Source of the DNA: an uncultured Clostridia bacterium
Lineage (GTDB): Bacteria > Bacillota > Clostridia > Oscillospirales > CAG-272
DNA length: 7,947 nt
Assembly: GCA_904501765.1 (NCBI GenBank)
Contig: CAJGCM010000100.1
Location: 1-7,947 of the forward strand
Direction of reading: 5' to 3'
The position numbers were made by a program, and so were the translations under genes. Positions 6,592 to 7,947 of the stretch are shown here, piece by piece (position 1 is the first letter of the stretch; each line of letters begins with the position of its first letter). The notes beneath the pieces are model-generated. The model did no database searches, was not told the DNA's origin, and worked only from the letters and a program-made list of their open reading frames with translations.

Positions 6592-7233
6592 TTATCTTAA
6601 TGCATCAATCGCTATTTTTCTATCGGAAGCCTTAAAAACAGAGCTTCCCGCTACTAAAATATTTGCACCCTTCGATGTGGCTTCCTTAGCGTTTTCGGCA
6701 GTAATTCCGCCGTCTACCTGTATATCAACAAAAAGACCTCTTCGCTCTATTTCTCTACGAATTTCATAAACCTTATCAAGAGTTTCGGGTATCAAGGACT
6801 GACCTCCGTATCCCGGCTCGACAGTCATAACAAGCACCATATCGCAAAGCTCGAGATAAGGGAAAACTGCGGTTGCGGGAGTTTTCGGCTTTATTGAAAT
6901 CGCAGCCTTTGCACCTTTGCTTCTGATAAGCTTAAGTAGCTCCTCTGCCTCATCTGTTGCCTCCAGGTGGAAGGTCAAAATATCAGCTCCGGCTTTAATA
7001 AACCTTTCGGCATACCTTTCAGGCTTATCAATCATAAGATGAACGTCAAACACCATACCGCTCTTTTTTCGCAGCGATTCTATTACCGGAAGACCGAAAG
7101 AAATGTTGGTAACAAATACTCCGTCCATAACGTCAAGGTGCACCATATCCGCACCGCATCTTTCAATATCGGCAACCTCCTCGCCGAGCCTTGTAAAATC
7201 ACATGCTAAAACTGATGGAGATATTTTAATCAT
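6592..7233 (-). CDS. rpe: Ribulose-phosphate 3-epimerase
   Basis: This enzyme interconverts D-ribulose 5-phosphate and D-xylulose 5-phosphate in the non-oxidative pentose phosphate pathway. The 213-residue TIM barrel is close to the family's usual 215-225. Metal ligands H32, D34 (in VHLDVMDG), H65 (in DVHLM) and D174 (in QVDGGI) are all present, and D34 and D174 are also the acid/base pair. Phosphate-binding elements GYGGQ (141-145), DGGI (174-177) and AGSSVF (195-200) are seen. ISPSVLACDF at the N terminus is typical. The ATG at 7231-7233 has AGAGGA 7 nt upstream. In many Firmicutes rpe follows prkC and rsgA; here it stands apart, 227 nt from ispF, so it is probably transcribed alone or by read-through. 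Confidence 0.96.
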   Translation of the reverse strand: MIKISPSVLACDFTRLGEEVADIERCGADMVHLDVMDGVFVTNISFGLPVIESLRKKSGMVFDVHLMIDKPERYAERFIKAGADILTFHLEATDEAEELLKLIRSKGAKAAISIKPKTPATAVFPYLELCDMVLVMTVEPGYGGQSLIPETLDKVYEIRREIERRGLFVDIQVDGGITAENAKEATSKGANILVAGSSVFKASDRKIAIDALR

Positions 7234-7266
7234 TTTGTATTCCTCTGCTTTTATTTTATCTTTTAA

Positions 7267-7295
7267 TTAACCGTTTTATTATATATACATATTAT
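7267..7295 (+). promoter_or_regulatory. Candidate plus-strand promoter of the 7302-7458 RNA
   Basis: TTAACC (7267-7272, four of six consensus bases), a 17-nt spacer and TATTAT (7290-7295, five of six) would start transcription near 7302. The match is only moderate and lies in AT-rich sequence. Its best support is the structured region and plus-strand terminator directly downstream. Confidence 0.4.
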
Positions 7296-7310
7296 GTCTA
7301 TGTGCAGCAA
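7282..7310 (-). promoter_or_regulatory. Candidate promoter of rpe
   Basis: On the minus strand, TTGCTG (7305-7310), a 17-nt spacer and TATATA (7282-7287) form a moderate sigma-A match. A better -10, TATAAT, lies at 7278-7283 but would need a 21-nt spacer. The region is very AT-rich, so chance matches are likely. It overlaps the plus-strand candidate promoter at 7267-7295. Confidence 0.35.
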
Positions 7311-7458
7311 ATTAAAATTTCGGATTTGCTACGCTGCGAGTAAGGGCAAATTATGGTTTATGTAGGTCTTAGGACAGTAAAATCAAGGACGTTTGCGAGA
7401 TAAAGACCTGCCTCTTTGCCTTTTGATTGGCACCGCCCCGAGGGGGCGGTGCCTTATT
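7302..7458 (+). ncRNA. Candidate structured small RNA, class unknown
   Basis: This gap between rpe and ispF holds no convincing reading frame but has layered complementarity. Hairpin 1 pairs AGCAAAT (7306-7312) with ATTTGCT (7324-7330), with two further GC pairs (7304-7305 with 7333-7334) across a 2-nt bulge. An outer stem pairs 7342-7350 (AAGGGCAAA) with 7415-7423 (TTTGCCTTT). Inside it a 9-bp stem pairs 7362-7370 (GTAGGTCTT) with 7403-7411 (AAGACCTGC), leaving an 11/3-nt internal loop and a 32-nt apical loop. G7344-U7421 and U7363-G7410 pair only if the plus strand is the RNA, since they become C-A and A-C mismatches on the other strand. AATCAA in the apical loop (7381-7386) is complementary to TTGATT (7423-7428), a possible pseudoknot. 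The element ends in a strong plus-strand terminator. I do not recognise a known family; 6S RNA was considered but not shown. Confidence 0.5.
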
Positions 7459-7460
7459 TT
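7429..7460 (+). terminator. Strong plus-strand intrinsic terminator
   Basis: GGCACCGCCCC (7429-7439) pairs perfectly with GGGGCGGTGCC (7443-7453) around a 3-nt loop. The T-rich tail TTATTTTTT follows on the plus strand. On the minus strand the hairpin is followed by AATCAAAAGG with no T run, so it is a poor terminator for ispF. Both neighbouring genes are on the minus strand, so a plus-strand terminator here implies a plus-strand transcript. Confidence 0.85.
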
Positions 7461-7947
7461 TTATCCATTCTGCCTTGTATTTATCAAAGCAACTGCGTGC
7501 GCCGATGCGCCTTCAAGTCTTCCTGTAAAGCCTAAATGCTCTTCGGTAGTAGCTTTTATATTGACACGCCTTTTATCAATACACAGGGCAAAGGCTATAT
7601 TTTCACGCATTTTCTCAATATAAGGTGAAATTTTAGGCTTTTGCATTACTACGGTAGCGTCTATATTAGAAACCTCAAAATTACCATTATCAAGCATTTT
7701 TTTTACCTGCGTAAGAAGGTACATACTGGATATTCCACGATATTTTTCGTCACTGTCGGGAAAATGCTTACCTATATCCCCTTCTCCCATAGCGCCTATC
7801 AAGGCGTCCATAATGGCGTGAATTAAAACGTCCGCATCAGAATGACCGAGCAATCCAGCCTCGTACTCAATTTCGACTCCTCCGAGAATCAGCGACCGTC
7901 CTTCTTCAAATTTATGAACGTCATAACCGTGTCCTATAAAAAATTCA
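7461..7947 (-). CDS. ispF: 2-C-methyl-D-erythritol 2,4-cyclodiphosphate synthase IspF (5' end at window edge)
   Basis: IspF cyclises CDP-methylerythritol 2-phosphate to methylerythritol 2,4-cyclodiphosphate, releasing CMP, in the MEP isoprenoid pathway. The 161 visible residues begin EFFIGHGYDVHKFEEGR, which is almost the full N terminus. Metal ligands are D9 and H11 of YDVH and H35 of LLGHSDAD (numbered from the first visible residue). GDIGKHFPDSD and the C-terminal KATTEEHLGFTGRLEG...AVALI block are family hallmarks. Family length is about 157-162 residues, so the true start lies at or just beyond the right edge, unless the gene is fused to ispD upstream, which cannot be seen. A TTG at 7851-7853 could be taken as a start but would remove the D9/H11 metal site, so it is rejected. 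The stop lies 7 nt from the hairpin at 7429-7453. Confidence 0.95.
   Translation of the reverse strand, partial: EFFIGHGYDVHKFEEGRSLILGGVEIEYEAGLLGHSDADVLIHAIMDALIGAMGEGDIGKHFPDSDEKYRGISSMYLLTQVKKMLDNGNFEVSNIDATVVMQKPKISPYIEKMRENIAFALCIDKRRVNIKATTEEHLGFTGRLEGASAHAVALINTRQNG

Noticed and set aside
7342..7423. Cyclic-di-GMP (GEMM-I) riboswitch, suggested by AGGGCAAA and GGACG strings
   Set aside because: The remaining conserved GEMM elements are missing, and no downstream plus-strand gene is present.
7302..7453. 6S RNA or SRP RNA assignment
   Set aside because: There is no SRP GGAAG-type tetraloop region, and the separate 5' hairpin does not fit the single long hairpin of 6S RNA; similarity could not be demonstrated.
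7393..7623. Plus-strand 76-residue reading frame
   Set aside because: It runs through the terminator hairpin and antisense to ispF, with no ribosome binding site or recognisable protein features.
7461..7853. ispF starting at the TTG at 7851-7853
   Set aside because: Homology continues upstream in frame to the window edge, including the essential YDVH metal site.

Overview
The window is an ordinary chromosomal housekeeping segment of a low- to mid-GC Firmicute. Oscillospirales-like Clostridia are plausible, judged from frequent ATA (Ile) and AGA (Arg) codons, TGA used as a stop, strong AGGAGG-type ribosome binding sites, a group II ECF transporter cassette followed by truA, and a DUF951 gene. 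The genus cannot be fixed from sequence alone. No mobile element, CRISPR array, tRNA or rRNA was seen.

Layout. (1) Positions 1-4357, minus strand: a tight six-gene operon read right to left, ruvC - SAM-dependent methyltransferase - ecfA1 - ecfA2 - ecfT - truA, with truA cut by the left edge. Gaps are 9-19 nt, or the genes overlap. (2) Positions 4358-4619: a divergent control region with two back-to-back sigma-A promoters, both having 17-nt spacers and extended -10 elements. (3) Positions 4620-6500, plus strand: a DUF951 small protein - ruvA - ruvB. (4) Positions 6541-6584: a bidirectional terminator between convergent ruvB and rpe. (5) Positions 6592-7233, minus strand: rpe. (6) Positions 7234-7460: a gene-free gap that appears to encode a plus-strand structured RNA ending in a strong intrinsic terminator. 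(7) Positions 7461-7947, minus strand: ispF, cut by the right edge.

How the genes work together. RuvA and RuvB form the Holliday-junction branch-migration motor and RuvC is the resolvase. Here the resolvase is transcribed away from the motor but from the same control region. EcfA1, EcfA2 and EcfT form the shared energising module for vitamin uptake; the substrate-binding S-components must be encoded elsewhere. TruA makes tRNA pseudouridines 38-40. Rpe belongs to the pentose phosphate pathway and IspF to the MEP isoprenoid pathway.

The protein-coding content is conventional. The part most worth a second look is the unannotated plus-strand RNA candidate at about 7302-7458: it has nested stems, G-U pairs that favour the plus strand, and a plus-strand-only terminator lying between two minus-strand genes.
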